Source of the DNA: Candidatus Methylomirabilis lanthanidiphila
GTDB taxonomy: Bacteria; Methylomirabilota; Methylomirabilia; Methylomirabilales; Methylomirabilaceae
Length of the DNA stretch: 64,000 nt
NCBI GenBank assembly: GCA_902196205.1
Contig: CABIKM010000048.1
Location: 1 to 64,000, forward strand
Direction of reading: 5' to 3'
How positions within the stretch are numbered: the first letter of the stretch is position 1; the number at the start of each line of letters is the position of its first letter. The notes below the pieces were generated by a model that saw nothing but the letters and a program-made list of their open reading frames with translations, was not told the DNA's origin and made no database searches. The position numbers and the translations under genes are program-made. Shown here piece after piece: positions 24,404-34,085 of this stretch.

Positions 24404-24457
24404 TTTACGTCGGTGTCATCGATCCTTCATACGGTCGTAACAAACGGCGGTTAGGAT
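24404..24457 (+). promoter_or_regulatory. Pho box plus -10, copy 4
   Basis: Repeats start at 24404 (TTTAC), 24415 (GTCAT), 24426 (TTCAT) and 24437 (GTAAC); -10 TAGGAT at 24452-24457. Inter-repeat sequence is nearly identical to copy 3 at 7003. It excludes an ATG at 24456 and supports the start at 24480. Confidence 0.75.
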
Positions 24458-24479
24458 GCCAGTCAAAAAGGAGGATGAG

Positions 24480-24698
24480 ATGCTGATTACGTTGAAGGTG
24501 GATGCGGGTTCTTACGGTCGGCTGGTCGTCAAGGGCGAGGTGAAGAAGGGGTACCTGTTGGGCTTCTCTCCATATTTCGATGATCAATTTGTGTTGAGCC
24601 CTATCGATGGAACCATCGAACGGATCTCGTACGATACGGAAAGGCTCACGCTCCTTGTCAGTATTCGCCAAAGGAGCAGTCAGCGACTGGCGGCTTAA
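24480..24698 (+). CDS. Small barrel-like protein of unknown function
   Basis: 72 residues, MLITLKVDAGSYGRLVVKGE onward. The part FVLSPIDGTIERISYDTERL resembles the hammerhead/barrel fold of biotinyl-lipoyl or RnfC-type domains, but lacks a modifiable lysine motif. AAAAAGGAGG at 24465-24474 fixes the start. It is first in the Pho-boxed run before the STAS protein, porin and pst genes, so a role linked to phosphate stress is inferred. Confidence 0.6.
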   Translation: MLITLKVDAGSYGRLVVKGEVKKGYLLGFSPYFDDQFVLSPIDGTIERISYDTERLTLLVSIRQRSSQRLAA

Positions 24699-24720
24699 CG
24701 ATAACAAGGAGGAACGGAGT

Positions 24721-25080
24721 ATGCGATACCAAATCAAGGAGTTCAAAGGAGGTCTGATCATTAAGCTTGATGGGGTGGCAGAGGATAACGAGGCGACCAG
24801 AGCACGCCAAGTCTTCTTGCCGCTACTCCAGCGCCCTGGCGTGAAGGTCGTCCTCAACCTTGCCAGGCTGTGCGAACTCGGCATTTCGGAGCTGGAAATT
24901 CTAGGGCTGATCCGCCAGGAGGTGAGGGCGCAGGGCGGCACCCTCCGGCTCTGCGCCCTTCACGACGACCTTCGGGCGCAGTTGGACTGGAATCCCTTCC
25001 TGCAGATTTACGCCCTGCATCATGACCTGGAAAGCAGCCTTTCGGAGATACCCGACCTGCCCATGAAGCGGTCGGCCTGA
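24721..25080 (+). CDS. STAS-domain protein (anti-anti-sigma-like)
   Basis: 119 residues with the STAS pattern: a first strand (YQIKEFKGGLIIKLDG), then VKVVLNLARLCELGISELEI where family members carry the regulatory DSSG serine (here GIS), then GGTLRLCAL. STAS proteins bind kinases or transporter partners. AAGGAGGAACGGAG precedes ATG 24721. Second gene after Pho box copy 4. Confidence 0.75.
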   Translation: MRYQIKEFKGGLIIKLDGVAEDNEATRARQVFLPLLQRPGVKVVLNLARLCELGISELEILGLIRQEVRAQGGTLRLCALHDDLRAQLDWNPFLQIYALHHDLESSLSEIPDLPMKRSA

Positions 25081-25247
25081 ATCGAGCGACAGGAGCTGAG
25101 GCCATGTGCAAGTATTTGCGACGCCCTGCACCAGGAGGACAGGCGCCACATGTCAACATCGACACTCAGTCGGCATTACCACTCACGGTCTTAACCCGCA
25201 ACGACGAAGTCCGCGTTCACCATCTCTATCACACAAGGAGACAAAGT

Positions 25248-26645
25248 ATGGGACGATTCCTACGCAAGATCTTTGCTGTCGCGACAACGCTTACGATTGT
25301 GCTGGCGTTCGGTCCGCTCGCTCCAGCGGCTGTGGCGGCCCAAACAAAGGAGGATAAGGCGGTCCTGGACGAGTTGCTGGACATCTTGAAGGACAAGGGT
25401 CACATTACCGAAGACAAGTATCAAGAGCTCAAGACGCGAGCCAAGAAGGAAGGGGCCGAGAGGTTGCTGGCCGGGTTAAAGGACTGGACTCCCTATCTCA
25501 AGTCCGCAGACGGCCAGCACAAGGTCGAATTGCACGGGCGACTCAATTTCGACGTACGCTCCTATGAGGGGGATGCCAAGAAACTGGACAGCAACCGCAG
25601 CAACGTCTCCCCCACCCGCAGCGATCTCGTGACGAATCTCCTGGTCCGCAGAGCTCGCATCGGGATCGATGCAACCTTCTTCAAGTACTTGGACTTTAAA
25701 GTCGAGGGAGATTTCAGCGAGGGCAGCTCATTCAGCCTGACTGATGGCTACGGCGAATTGAACTACTGGCCGGAATTCAGAGTCAGAGGCGGCCAGTTCA
25801 AGGTTCCTTTCAGTTTTGAGGAGCTGACCTCTTCCCGGTTCATCGACTTCGTGGAACGGTCGGTCGTCAACAACCTGGTCCCGGCCCGCGATGTCGGCGC
25901 TATGGTCCACGGATCTCTTCTTGGAGGTTCGCTCGACTATTCGGCCGGGATCTTCAACGGTACCGGAGCGAACGCTTCCGACAAGAACGACTCCAAAGAC
26001 TACGCCGGTCGTCTGTTGGTCCGCCCATTCAAGGGGCTCGACGTCCCGCTACTCCAAAAGCTCCATATCGCCGGCCACATGACCTACGGCGACCAGGATA
26101 AGGCAGACAGCCTTCGCGGGCGTACCGATGCCCGATTCGAGTTCTTCCCACGCGTCCCAACGCAAGGAGATCGCGTCCGCTACGGCTTCGAGGTGGTCCA
26201 CGCCTACGGCCCATTTGGGCTATACGGCGAATATGTGAAGACCAGAGAGGAGCGCAATGGGCTCGGAACTGGAGGGACTGATCTTGACGATGTCGAGGGC
26301 CGTGGCTGGTACGTCGCCTCGACCTGGCTCCTAACGGGTGAGGAAAAGGTCCACGGGAAGGCGCCCAAAGTTAAAAATAATTTCGATCCCAGAACTGGTC
26401 GCTGGGGAGCACTGGAACTCGCAGCCCGATTTGCTCAGCTCGACTTTATTTCCGACGACCCTCTGGCCAGCCCTGGCGAGAACGGCGTCGATGCGCTGAC
26501 CGTCGGCTTCAACTGGTACCTCAGCCCGAACGTCCGTTTGATGTTCAACTATGTCAACAACTGGTACGACAACAAGAAGATGACCGCTGTCAAGGGCGAC
26601 GAGACGTCGTGGGAGATCCTCTCGCGGCTGGCCGTCTGGTTCTGA
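25248..26645 (+). CDS. Phosphate-selective-type outer-membrane porin (OprP/OprO family)
   Basis: 465 residues. A signal peptide ends near AVAAQ (about residue 34). A short helical segment (KAVLDELLDILKDKGHITED) corresponds to the N-terminal coiled coil seen in this family. The rest alternates beta strands (LHGRLNFDVRSYEG, VRRARIGIDATFFKYLDFKV) and ends in LSRLAVWF with a terminal Phe, the outer-membrane insertion signal. The family includes phosphate- and polyphosphate-selective porins. The position between Pho boxes and directly before pstS supports phosphate uptake. ATG 25248 has ACAAGGAG upstream. Confidence 0.85.
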   Translation: MGRFLRKIFAVATTLTIVLAFGPLAPAAVAAQTKEDKAVLDELLDILKDKGHITEDKYQELKTRAKKEGAERLLAGLKDWTPYLKSADGQHKVELHGRLNFDVRSYEGDAKKLDSNRSNVSPTRSDLVTNLLVRRARIGIDATFFKYLDFKVEGDFSEGSSFSLTDGYGELNYWPEFRVRGGQFKVPFSFEELTSSRFIDFVERSVVNNLVPARDVGAMVHGSLLGGSLDYSAGIFNGTGANASDKNDSKDYAGRLLVRPFKGLDVPLLQKLHIAGHMTYGDQDKADSLRGRTDARFEFFPRVPTQGDRVRYGFEVVHAYGPFGLYGEYVKTREERNGLGTGGTDLDDVEGRGWYVASTWLLTGEEKVHGKAPKVKNNFDPRTGRWGALELAARFAQLDFISDDPLASPGENGVDALTVGFNWYLSPNVRLMFNYVNNWYDNKKMTAVKGDETSWEILSRLAVWF

Positions 26646-26776
26646 GGAGACTCCGCATCTCCTACAAGTGTGAACTGCCCTTGATAACCCGAGAAAGGCG
26701 CATCGCCGCGTCTGACGAGAAGTCCTCCCTCCTCGCAGCGCGGCGATGGGCTGATCCGGGGATGAATCTGTGGAAC

Positions 26777-26831
26777 GTAACATATCTGTAACATGACCGT
26801 AACGTGACTGTCACAGTACGTTTCATATAAT
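26777..26831 (+). promoter_or_regulatory. Pho box plus -10 of pstS
   Basis: Four repeats, GTAACAT at 26777 and 26788, GTAACGT at 26799, GTCACAG at 26810, are exactly 11 bp apart. A consensus TATAAT is at 26826-26831, 49 bp from the first repeat. This is the best-formed box in the window and stands before the canonical Pho gene pstS. Confidence 0.9.
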
Positions 26832-26857
26832 TTTGCCGTGAAAGGAGACCAATAACC

Positions 26858-27862
26858 ATGATAAGTAAGAGACCACGAGTGGGCAGGTTGGCGTTATCGA
26901 TACTTCTCGCGCTGATTGTCGGCACGATCTCGCTATGGTCGGCGCCCGGCGTCGCCGAAGTTCTCAAGGTGGACTCGGCGCTGCCGGCATACAAGACAGC
27001 AAGCGGCGTGTCCGGAAACCTCTCGAGCATCGGGTCGGACACGATGAACAACCTGATGACCCTCTGGGGTGAGCAGTTTGGCAAGTTCTACCCGAACGTC
27101 AAGCTCCAGATCGAGGGGAAAGGCTCATCCACGGCGCCTCCGGCGTTGATTTCCGGGACCGCTCAACTCGGCCCGATGTCCCGTCCGATGAAGGGAACCG
27201 AGGTCGACGCCTTCGAAAAGAAGTTCGGGTATAAGCCGACCGGCCTCCGCAGTTCCGTGGACGCGTTGGCCGTATTTGTGAACAAGGATAACCCGATCCA
27301 GTGCCTGACGATGGAACAGGTCGATGCGATCTTCTCCAAGTCCAGGCGACACGGCTACAAGGAAGATATTACAACCTGGGGGCAGGTCGGCCTTAAGGGC
27401 GACTGGGCAAATCGGCCGATCAGTCTGTTCGGTCGAAACTCGGCCTCGGGGACGTATGGCTTCTTTAAGGAACATGCGTTGAAAAACGGCGACTACAAGA
27501 ATGAGGTCAAAGAGCAGCCGGGGTCGGCCTCTGTGGTGCAGGGGCTCACCGTCGATCGTTACGCCATCGGCTACAGCGGAATCGGCTATGCGACAGCCGG
27601 CGTTCGGGCGGTCCCAATCGCCGAGAAATCCGGAATGCCCTGTACGGAGGCCACTGCCGAGAACGCGTACGCCGGCACATATCCCCTGTCCCGCTTCCTT
27701 TATGTCTATATCAACAAGGCGCCGGGGAAGGCCATGGATCCGCTGATGAGGGAGTTCGTCAAGTTCATGTTTACCAGTCAAGGCCAGGAGGTCGTGATCA
27801 AAGACGGCTACTTCCCTGTCCCGAACTCTATTGCGAAGGAAGAGCTGAGTAAGCTTCTCTAG
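26858..27862 (+). CDS. pstS: Phosphate ABC transporter substrate-binding protein PstS
   Basis: 334 residues, secreted (hydrophobic signal ending near VAE at about residue 34). SSIGSDTMNNLMTLWGEQFG and IEGKGSSTAPPALISGTAQL hold the phosphate-binding serine/threonine loops. GRNSASGTYGFFKEH is the typical second phosphate loop. It captures phosphate in the periplasm for PstCAB. AAAGGAG at 26841-26847 precedes ATG. It heads the operon pstS-pstC-pstA-pstB-phoU. Confidence 0.92.
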   Translation: MISKRPRVGRLALSILLALIVGTISLWSAPGVAEVLKVDSALPAYKTASGVSGNLSSIGSDTMNNLMTLWGEQFGKFYPNVKLQIEGKGSSTAPPALISGTAQLGPMSRPMKGTEVDAFEKKFGYKPTGLRSSVDALAVFVNKDNPIQCLTMEQVDAIFSKSRRHGYKEDITTWGQVGLKGDWANRPISLFGRNSASGTYGFFKEHALKNGDYKNEVKEQPGSASVVQGLTVDRYAIGYSGIGYATAGVRAVPIAEKSGMPCTEATAENAYAGTYPLSRFLYVYINKAPGKAMDPLMREFVKFMFTSQGQEVVIKDGYFPVPNSIAKEELSKLL

Positions 27863-27869
27863 TACCGAT

Positions 27870-30155
27870 TTGAACGATCACATGAAGGAGAACACCAACG
27901 TCGCGATAACAGGCGGGTCGCATCAGGCGACCCGCCTGTTATCGACGACCGGCGAGCGACTCACGCGGCGCCTCCGGCTCGATCGACTCGCCGGTCGCCT
28001 TGTCACTCTGGGCGGAGTGACGATTATCTTCTCGATTCTCGCGATATTTATCGTCATCGCCGCCGAGGTCTACCCTCTCCTGAAAAAGCCGACCGCCACG
28101 TTCGTCGGCACTGTTCCTGCCGGAACCGACGCCGCCGTTCTTGCCGTAGGGGTGGACGAGTATCGCGAAATCGCATACCTGATTACCGCCAGCGACATTC
28201 AGCTCACTTCGCTAAAAGACGGCGCGGCACCGCCACCGATCGTTCCAAAGGGGCTGAACGAGGCCCGCATCGTGGGAACCTCGGCGTTGGGACGCGGGCT
28301 TTTCGCCCTGGGGCTGTCGGACGGACGAGTCATCCCTGCCGAGATGAGGTTCTCCGTCTCGTTTCCCGATGGACAACGTCGGGTAGACGCCGAATTTATT
28401 GAGGGAGACCCGATGACGCCCGATCCCGGCAAACGCCCCGTGGCGCGGATCGCGCATGTGGCAGCGCCCAACGGGCCGATCACCGCTGCTGTTGTCGGCC
28501 CCACAGATGTGGTGCTCTTGACGGTTACCGCGACAAAAGCCCTGATCGGGCCGTCGACGAGGGAGGAGTCGCGGCGGCGTCTCTCCCTGCCCATCGAAGG
28601 GGAGATAACCGGAGTTGCCCTTGACGGTCGCGGCGAGAATCTGTTTATCGGCGTCTCGTCCGGCCAGGTTCTCAGAGTCAGTGCGCTGGATTCGACCGAG
28701 CCGAATATCGCCGAGACGGTCGCAGTCGGCAGCCGACCGGGAATCGGCGTCACCACCATGGGGTTTCTCATCGGCGACCGCACCCTGGTTATAGGTGATA
28801 CTTCGGGCGGCGTCAGCTCCTGGCAGCTTCTCCGGACTGATGGAGGCGAGCAACGCCTCACCAAAATCTACGACTTTCAGCCGCACGCCGGGCCGGTTGT
28901 CGCGTTCGCCCCGTCCAGCCGGGATAAGGGGTTCATCACGGTTGATGCCTCCGGCATCCCGTTGCTCCGTTATGGGACGACCGGACAGACCTTGCTGGCC
29001 GTCGGCGCCAAGAGAGAAAACGGATTTGCGGGAGCTGCCTTCGCCCCCAAGGCGGACGGCCTCATCACGATAGATGCGACAGGGCGTCTCTCGCACTGGA
29101 CTCTGGACAATCCCCACCCCGAGAGCACTGTCAAGAGTCTCTTTGGAAAACTCTGGTACGAGGGGTATGCTGCGCCGGAACATGTATGGCAATCCACCGG
29201 CGGGACCGACGACTTTGAGGCCAAGTTCAGCCTGACCCCGCTTATCTTCGGAACCGTCAAGGGAACCCTCTACGCTTTATTCTTCGCCATCCCAGTGGCG
29301 CTTCTCGGCGCTCTGTACGCATCCCAGTTCATGCATCCCACACTGAAGGGCGTCATGAAACCGGTTGTAGAGATCATGGCTGCGCTCCCGAGTGTCGTTC
29401 TCGGTTTCCTGGCCGGCCTCTGGCTCGCACCCATGGTCGAGAAGGTTGTCCCGGGTCTCTTTCTTATGCCGATTATCACCGCGCTCCTGATTCTGATGAC
29501 GGTCTTTTGCTGGCGATTTGTCCCCATCGGGATCCGCCGGAGAATCAGGGCCGGCACCGAGATCTTCCTGCTGATCCCGGTCGTCATCCTGGGCGGGTGG
29601 ATATCCTTCCAGCTTGGCGGTGTATTCGAGCGTCTATTGTTGTCCGGCGATTATCGAGGCTGGCTACTCCAGGTCCTTGGGCTCACCTACGATCAGCGCA
29701 ACTCCCTGGTGGTGGGCATCGCTATGGGCTTTGCCGTCATCCCGATCATCTTTACCATCGCCGAGGATTCCCTCTCCAATGTTCCGCCGCACCTGGTGGC
29801 CGGTTCCCTCGCCCTGGGCGCGACCCGTTGGCAAACCGCGCTCAGGGTTGTCCTTCCAACCGCAAGTCCTGGAATCTTTTCGGCGATCATGATCGGCTTC
29901 GGCAGGGCCGTCGGCGAAACCATGATCGTGCTGATGGCGACAGGCAATACCCCCGTCATGGACTGGAGCATCTTCAGCGGATTCCGGGCACTCTCGGCAA
30001 ATATCGCCGTGGAACTCCCCGAAGCCCCGGAAGGAGGTACGCTATTCCGGATCCTGTTTCTGGCTGCCCTCCTGCTGTTCGTCATGACATTCATCTTAAA
30101 CACGATAGCTGAACTCGTTCGCCTGAAGCTACGGCGGAGATACCGATATTTATGA
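27870..30155 (+). CDS. pstC: Phosphate ABC permease PstC with large periplasmic domain
   Basis: 761 residues, far longer than the roughly 320 of E. coli PstC. After the first membrane helix (about 45-72) there is an insert of about 370 residues with beta-propeller-like repeats (for example GFAGAAFAPKADGLITIDAT). Then comes the permease domain with its cytoplasmic loop near EDSLSNVPPHLVAGSLALGA. Long PstC forms are also known in pseudomonads. The start is TTG 27870 seven bases after pstS; ATG 27882 is an alternative. It overlaps pstA by 4 bp. Confidence 0.88.
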   Translation: MNDHMKENTNVAITGGSHQATRLLSTTGERLTRRLRLDRLAGRLVTLGGVTIIFSILAIFIVIAAEVYPLLKKPTATFVGTVPAGTDAAVLAVGVDEYREIAYLITASDIQLTSLKDGAAPPPIVPKGLNEARIVGTSALGRGLFALGLSDGRVIPAEMRFSVSFPDGQRRVDAEFIEGDPMTPDPGKRPVARIAHVAAPNGPITAAVVGPTDVVLLTVTATKALIGPSTREESRRRLSLPIEGEITGVALDGRGENLFIGVSSGQVLRVSALDSTEPNIAETVAVGSRPGIGVTTMGFLIGDRTLVIGDTSGGVSSWQLLRTDGGEQRLTKIYDFQPHAGPVVAFAPSSRDKGFITVDASGIPLLRYGTTGQTLLAVGAKRENGFAGAAFAPKADGLITIDATGRLSHWTLDNPHPESTVKSLFGKLWYEGYAAPEHVWQSTGGTDDFEAKFSLTPLIFGTVKGTLYALFFAIPVALLGALYASQFMHPTLKGVMKPVVEIMAALPSVVLGFLAGLWLAPMVEKVVPGLFLMPIITALLILMTVFCWRFVPIGIRRRIRAGTEIFLLIPVVILGGWISFQLGGVFERLLLSGDYRGWLLQVLGLTYDQRNSLVVGIAMGFAVIPIIFTIAEDSLSNVPPHLVAGSLALGATRWQTALRVVLPTASPGIFSAIMIGFGRAVGETMIVLMATGNTPVMDWSIFSGFRALSANIAVELPEAPEGGTLFRILFLAALLLFVMTFILNTIAELVRLKLRRRYRYL

Positions 30156-31771
30156 CACGATTCTGGAAGAGCGGCGATCCTTTTATCTGGCTCACCGGGG
30201 GCACGCTTGCCGTCAACCTCATCATGGTGGCCGGTCTTGTGATCCTGGTGCTAGTCAACGGGCTGGGCTTCTTCTGGCCGTCGCCGATTGCGCATCTGAC
30301 ACTGACCGACGGCAGGGAGTTGCTGGGTCAGGTGGTCGAACGAGAAAAGATTCCGGAACCCGGGACGCCTCAAGGAACCCAAACTCTGTACCGGATCAAG
30401 ATCAAGGTTGGAAATCGCGATCTGTACGGCGCCGACTTTGTCTGGGTTGATGAGGCGACGATCGTTCGCCGCGACTTCCCAATCGAGGCTCTCGTGGTAG
30501 AGAGACAGGAGTGGGGAAATCTTCATGGCTTCATTAGGGAGGTTCGAGACGGTAATGAGATCGTGGCCAGCGGACCGGTGAATGCCTGGCAGGAGCTTCA
30601 GCGTCGGCTTCCGGCCGCGCGCACTACCTCTCAGGAGATCGGGCGGATCGAAAAGAAAGAGATCGGAGGGATCAACCATGCCCAGGAAACGATTCGCCTG
30701 AAACTGAAGAAGCTGGCGCTGCAAGGTCGGGGAGAACACTCCGAAGTGAAGCAACTCCAACAGGCATTAGAGGACTGGGAGGCACAATACCAGATACAAA
30801 CGACGCGTCTGAACGAGTTGCGCCAGACCCTACGACACACGCTGATCGTCTCGGTCGCAGGCGGCCAGGAGGCAGAACTGCCGCTTGCGCAGATCGTCCT
30901 GGCCTATCGCCCGAACATGATGGGCCTCTGGGCCAAAATCGGATTCTATCTATCCGGTATCTGGGAGTTCGTGTCGGGCGAACCCCGGGAGTCGAATACT
31001 GAGGGCGGGGTCTTCCCCGCCATCTTCGGTACCGTCCTGATGGTGATGATGATGAGCCTCTTCGTCACGCCTTTAGGCGTCCTGGCCGCCTTCTACCTGC
31101 GGGAGTACGCCAAACAAGGACCGTTCGTCAGCGCCGTCAGGATCGCCGTCAATAACCTGGCCGGCGTCCCCTCCATCGTCTTCGGGGTGTTCGGTGTCGG
31201 CTTCTTCATCTACCTCGTCGGGGGCGGGATCGACCGCCTCTTCTACCCCGAAGCGCTCCCCACCCCGACCTTTGGAACAGGCGGCATTCTGTGGGCGTCT
31301 CTCACGTTGGCGCTCCTGACGGTGCCGGTCGTAATCGTGGCAACCGAAGAGGGCTTGGCGGCAATCCCGGTCGGCCTGCGCGAAGCGTCGCTGGCGCTGG
31401 GCGCCACGAAGTTTGAGACGATGTGGCGCGTCGTGCTTCCCTCCGTCATGCCGTCGATTTTGACCGGGCTGATTTTGGCAATGGCGCGCGCCGCCGGCGA
31501 GGTTGCCCCGCTCATGATCACCGGCGTCGTCAAGCTTGCCCCCACGCTTCCGATCGACGGCTACTGGCCGTATCTGCATCTTGAGCGGAAGTTCATGCAT
31601 CTCGGGTTCCATATTTATGATGTCGGGTTTCAATCGCCCAACGTTGACGCCGCCAGGCCGATGGTGTATGCCACCGCACTATTGCTGCTTCTGGTCGTCA
31701 TTATTCTGAATTTAACGGCTATCCTGCTCAGGAACCGGCTGCGGCGGCAATACGCTCTGTCGGCGTTTTAA
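30152..31771 (+). CDS. pstA: Phosphate ABC permease PstA with extended periplasmic loop
   Basis: 539 residues. One N-terminal helix is followed by about 240 residues of soluble sequence including a coiled coil (about 165-235, rich in K/E/L/Q). The permease domain then has the conserved loop [20 protein letters not shown]. The insert mirrors that of PstC, so the two periplasmic parts may interact. The start overlaps the pstC stop (ATGA). Confidence 0.88.
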   Translation: MTRFWKSGDPFIWLTGGTLAVNLIMVAGLVILVLVNGLGFFWPSPIAHLTLTDGRELLGQVVEREKIPEPGTPQGTQTLYRIKIKVGNRDLYGADFVWVDEATIVRRDFPIEALVVERQEWGNLHGFIREVRDGNEIVASGPVNAWQELQRRLPAARTTSQEIGRIEKKEIGGINHAQETIRLKLKKLALQGRGEHSEVKQLQQALEDWEAQYQIQTTRLNELRQTLRHTLIVSVAGGQEAELPLAQIVLAYRPNMMGLWAKIGFYLSGIWEFVSGEPRESNTEGGVFPAIFGTVLMVMMMSLFVTPLGVLAAFYLREYAKQGPFVSAVRIAVNNLAGVPSIVFGVFGVGFFIYLVGGGIDRLFYPEALPTPTFGTGGILWASLTLALLTVPVVIVATEEGLAAIPVGLREASLALGATKFETMWRVVLPSVMPSILTGLILAMARAAGEVAPLMITGVVKLAPTLPIDGYWPYLHLERKFMHLGFHIYDVGFQSPNVDAARPMVYATALLLLLVVIILNLTAILLRNRLRRQYALSAF

Positions 31772-31784
31772 GGATGAATGTAAG

Positions 31785-32678
31785 ATGGCAGTTGACACAG
31801 AGATCGCTGTTGCGGGCCAACAGATCGCAGTCCAGACAACAGACGCGGCACAGCGAAACACCGGCGGAGCATTCTCAAGGGATCGCGGAATCCGCGGCGA
31901 GGAAGATGAATCGAGAGCGACAATGGACCCGATGATCGAGATTCGGAAATTGAGTCTCAAATACGGCACGAAGCCTGCCATCGAGGATATCAGCCTCGAT
32001 ATCCCGAAACACCAAGTGACCGCCTTCATCGGGCCATCCGGGTGCGGCAAGACCACCCTCCTTCGTTGTCTGAACCGTCTGACCGATCTGATCGACGGCG
32101 TCACGATCAGCGGGACCATCCGGATCGGCGGAATGGATATCCACGATCCACACCTGGAGATCACCGAACTACGAAAGCGCGTCGGCATGGTCTTCCAGAA
32201 ATCCAATCCTTTCCCGAAGTCGATCTACGAGAATGTCGCCTATGGGCCCAGGATCCTGGGCGTCAATGGCCGATCGAAGTTGGATGAGATCGTGGAGAGG
32301 GGCCTTCGGGATGCCGCTCTCTGGGATGAAGTCCACGACCGCCTACACCTGAGCGCCCTGAGCCTGTCTGGCGGACAGCAACAACGTCTGTGCATCGCCA
32401 GAGCGATCGCGGTCGAGCCAGAGGTCCTGCTAATGGACGAGCCCTGCTCGGCATTAGATCCGATCGCCACGGCCAAGATCGAAGAACTGATCGCCAACCT
32501 CAAGCACAACTATACGATCGTGATCGTGACCCATAACATGCAGCAGGCGGCCAGAGTCTCCGATTACACGGCTTTCCTTTACCTTGGCCAATTAGTAGAG
32601 TACGATCTGACCAGGCAACTGTTTGTGAAGCCTTCCAAGAAACAGACCGAGGATTACATCACGGGCCGATTCGGCTAG
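31785..32678 (+). CDS. pstB: Phosphate ABC transporter ATPase PstB
   Basis: Walker [14 protein letters not shown]-loop [11 protein letters not shown], signature [14 protein letters not shown], Walker [13 protein letters not shown], and switch histidine in VTHNM; all are typical PstB. The reading from ATG 31785 carries an unusual 46-residue polar N-terminal extension. ATG 31923 would give the family-length protein of about 251 residues. Neither start has a strong ribosome site. Confidence 0.92.
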   Translation: MAVDTEIAVAGQQIAVQTTDAAQRNTGGAFSRDRGIRGEEDESRATMDPMIEIRKLSLKYGTKPAIEDISLDIPKHQVTAFIGPSGCGKTTLLRCLNRLTDLIDGVTISGTIRIGGMDIHDPHLEITELRKRVGMVFQKSNPFPKSIYENVAYGPRILGVNGRSKLDEIVERGLRDAALWDEVHDRLHLSALSLSGGQQQRLCIARAIAVEPEVLLMDEPCSALDPIATAKIEELIANLKHNYTIVIVTHNMQQAARVSDYTAFLYLGQLVEYDLTRQLFVKPSKKQTEDYITGRFG

Positions 32679-32686
32679 GCGGAGCC

Positions 32687-34045
32687 ATGAGACCGATGCA
32701 ACGACATTTCGACGAGCAGTTGCAGGAGCTGAAGGAACGCCTGCTGGCCATGGGCGGTCTTGCCGAGACGATGATCGCCAAGAGCGTCAAGGCGCTGGTG
32801 GAACGGAGCGAGGCATTGGTCCAGGAGGTCTTTGCCCACGAGGAGGAGATGGACCGGCACTGCATCGACACCGACGACCGCTGCTTTACTCTCCTCGCCT
32901 TGCACCAGCCGATGGCCGGCGACCTTCGCTTCATCGCCGTTGCCATTAAGATCAACAGCGACATCGAACGGATCGGCGATCTGGCGGTCAACATCGCCCA
33001 GGCGACTATGTCGCTCATTACCGAACCGCAGCTCAAACCGCTTGTCGATATCCCGCGGATGGCCCGACTCTGTCAGGAGATGGTGAAGAAAAGCCTGGAT
33101 GCGTTTGTGGCGCAAGACCCGGAGTTGGCGAGGATTGTCATCGAGTCGGACGATGCCGTCGATCTTCTGCGGGAGCAGGTCTTCAGAGATCTCCTGAACT
33201 GTATGATCGACAACTCCGCGACGGTCCCCAGAGCCATGGACCTGATTCTGGTATCGCGCTGCCTGGAGCGGATTGCCGACCATGCCACCAATATCGCAGA
33301 GGACGTCGTCTATATCGTTCGAGGCGAGGATGTCCGGGAGCGCGGCGATAAAGAGATACGGAAAGGGATCAGACGCCAGACAGCGGCCGTGCCATTGATA
33401 TCGGAAGCTGATCGAAAGGCCGTCCTCGCGGCCCACAGGCTGATGCCGGAAGAGCGCGAGTTCCTGACGCTTATTGAATCCGCCGCTCGCAACCTCCTCG
33501 AGGCGGCCGGAGCCCTGCAGACGATGTTCGACAATTACACCAATCCCGAAGCGCAATGGCGGAAGATACGGGACGTCGAACACCAGGGCGACGCCATTAC
33601 CCACCGCATTATGAAAAAACTGAATCAAACCTTTATCCCGTTCATCGACCGGCAGGAGCTTCGGGCGTTGACATCGACCATCGACGATGTCGTAGACTTC
33701 ATAGAGGCGGCGGCCTCTAGAATGGTGCTCTATCACATCGCACAACCGACGCCGCAGTCCCGCGAGATGGTCGCCCTCATCACGGCATCAGCCGAACAGA
33801 TCGTAAAGGCCATCGGGCACCTGCCCACATTCGCCGGGGTAGATGAGATCTGTGTAGAGATCAATCGGCTGGAGAACCTGGCGGACGATCTATACCGGCA
33901 CGCCATCGCCTCCCTCTTCGAAGGCGATCGGCCGATCCTCGATGTGACCAAGTGGAAAGAGATTTATGAATTGCTGGAAGGCGTAACCGACCGATGCGAG
34001 GACGTCGCCAACGTCGTCGAGACGATCGCCCTCAAACATTCGTAA
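32687..34045 (+). CDS. phoU: PhoU fused to a DUF47 (PhoU-divergent) domain
   Basis: 452 residues, about twice normal PhoU. Residues 1-215 are PhoU with the two metal-binding repeats NSDIERIGDLAVNIA and CLERIADHATNIAE. Residues about 236-452 are a second helical domain that resembles the separate DUF47 protein at 36148 along its length (EINRLENLADD, VTKWKEIYE, RCEDVANVVETIALK). PhoU restrains Pst transport and PhoR kinase when phosphate is ample. DUF47 proteins usually pair with Pit transporters. The fusion is the last gene of the pst operon. Confidence 0.88.
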   Translation: MRPMQRHFDEQLQELKERLLAMGGLAETMIAKSVKALVERSEALVQEVFAHEEEMDRHCIDTDDRCFTLLALHQPMAGDLRFIAVAIKINSDIERIGDLAVNIAQATMSLITEPQLKPLVDIPRMARLCQEMVKKSLDAFVAQDPELARIVIESDDAVDLLREQVFRDLLNCMIDNSATVPRAMDLILVSRCLERIADHATNIAEDVVYIVRGEDVRERGDKEIRKGIRRQTAAVPLISEADRKAVLAAHRLMPEEREFLTLIESAARNLLEAAGALQTMFDNYTNPEAQWRKIRDVEHQGDAITHRIMKKLNQTFIPFIDRQELRALTSTIDDVVDFIEAAASRMVLYHIAQPTPQSREMVALITASAEQIVKAIGHLPTFAGVDEICVEINRLENLADDLYRHAIASLFEGDRPILDVTKWKEIYELLEGVTDRCEDVANVVETIALKHS

Positions 34046-34085
34046 GTCTCGCCACGTCATTTCAGAACCTTGAACCTTGAACGTC

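Noticed and set aside
24456-24479. Earlier ATG start for the small barrel protein
   Set aside because: The ATG at 24456 overlaps the predicted -10 element; the strong AAAAAGGAGG site fits ATG 24480.
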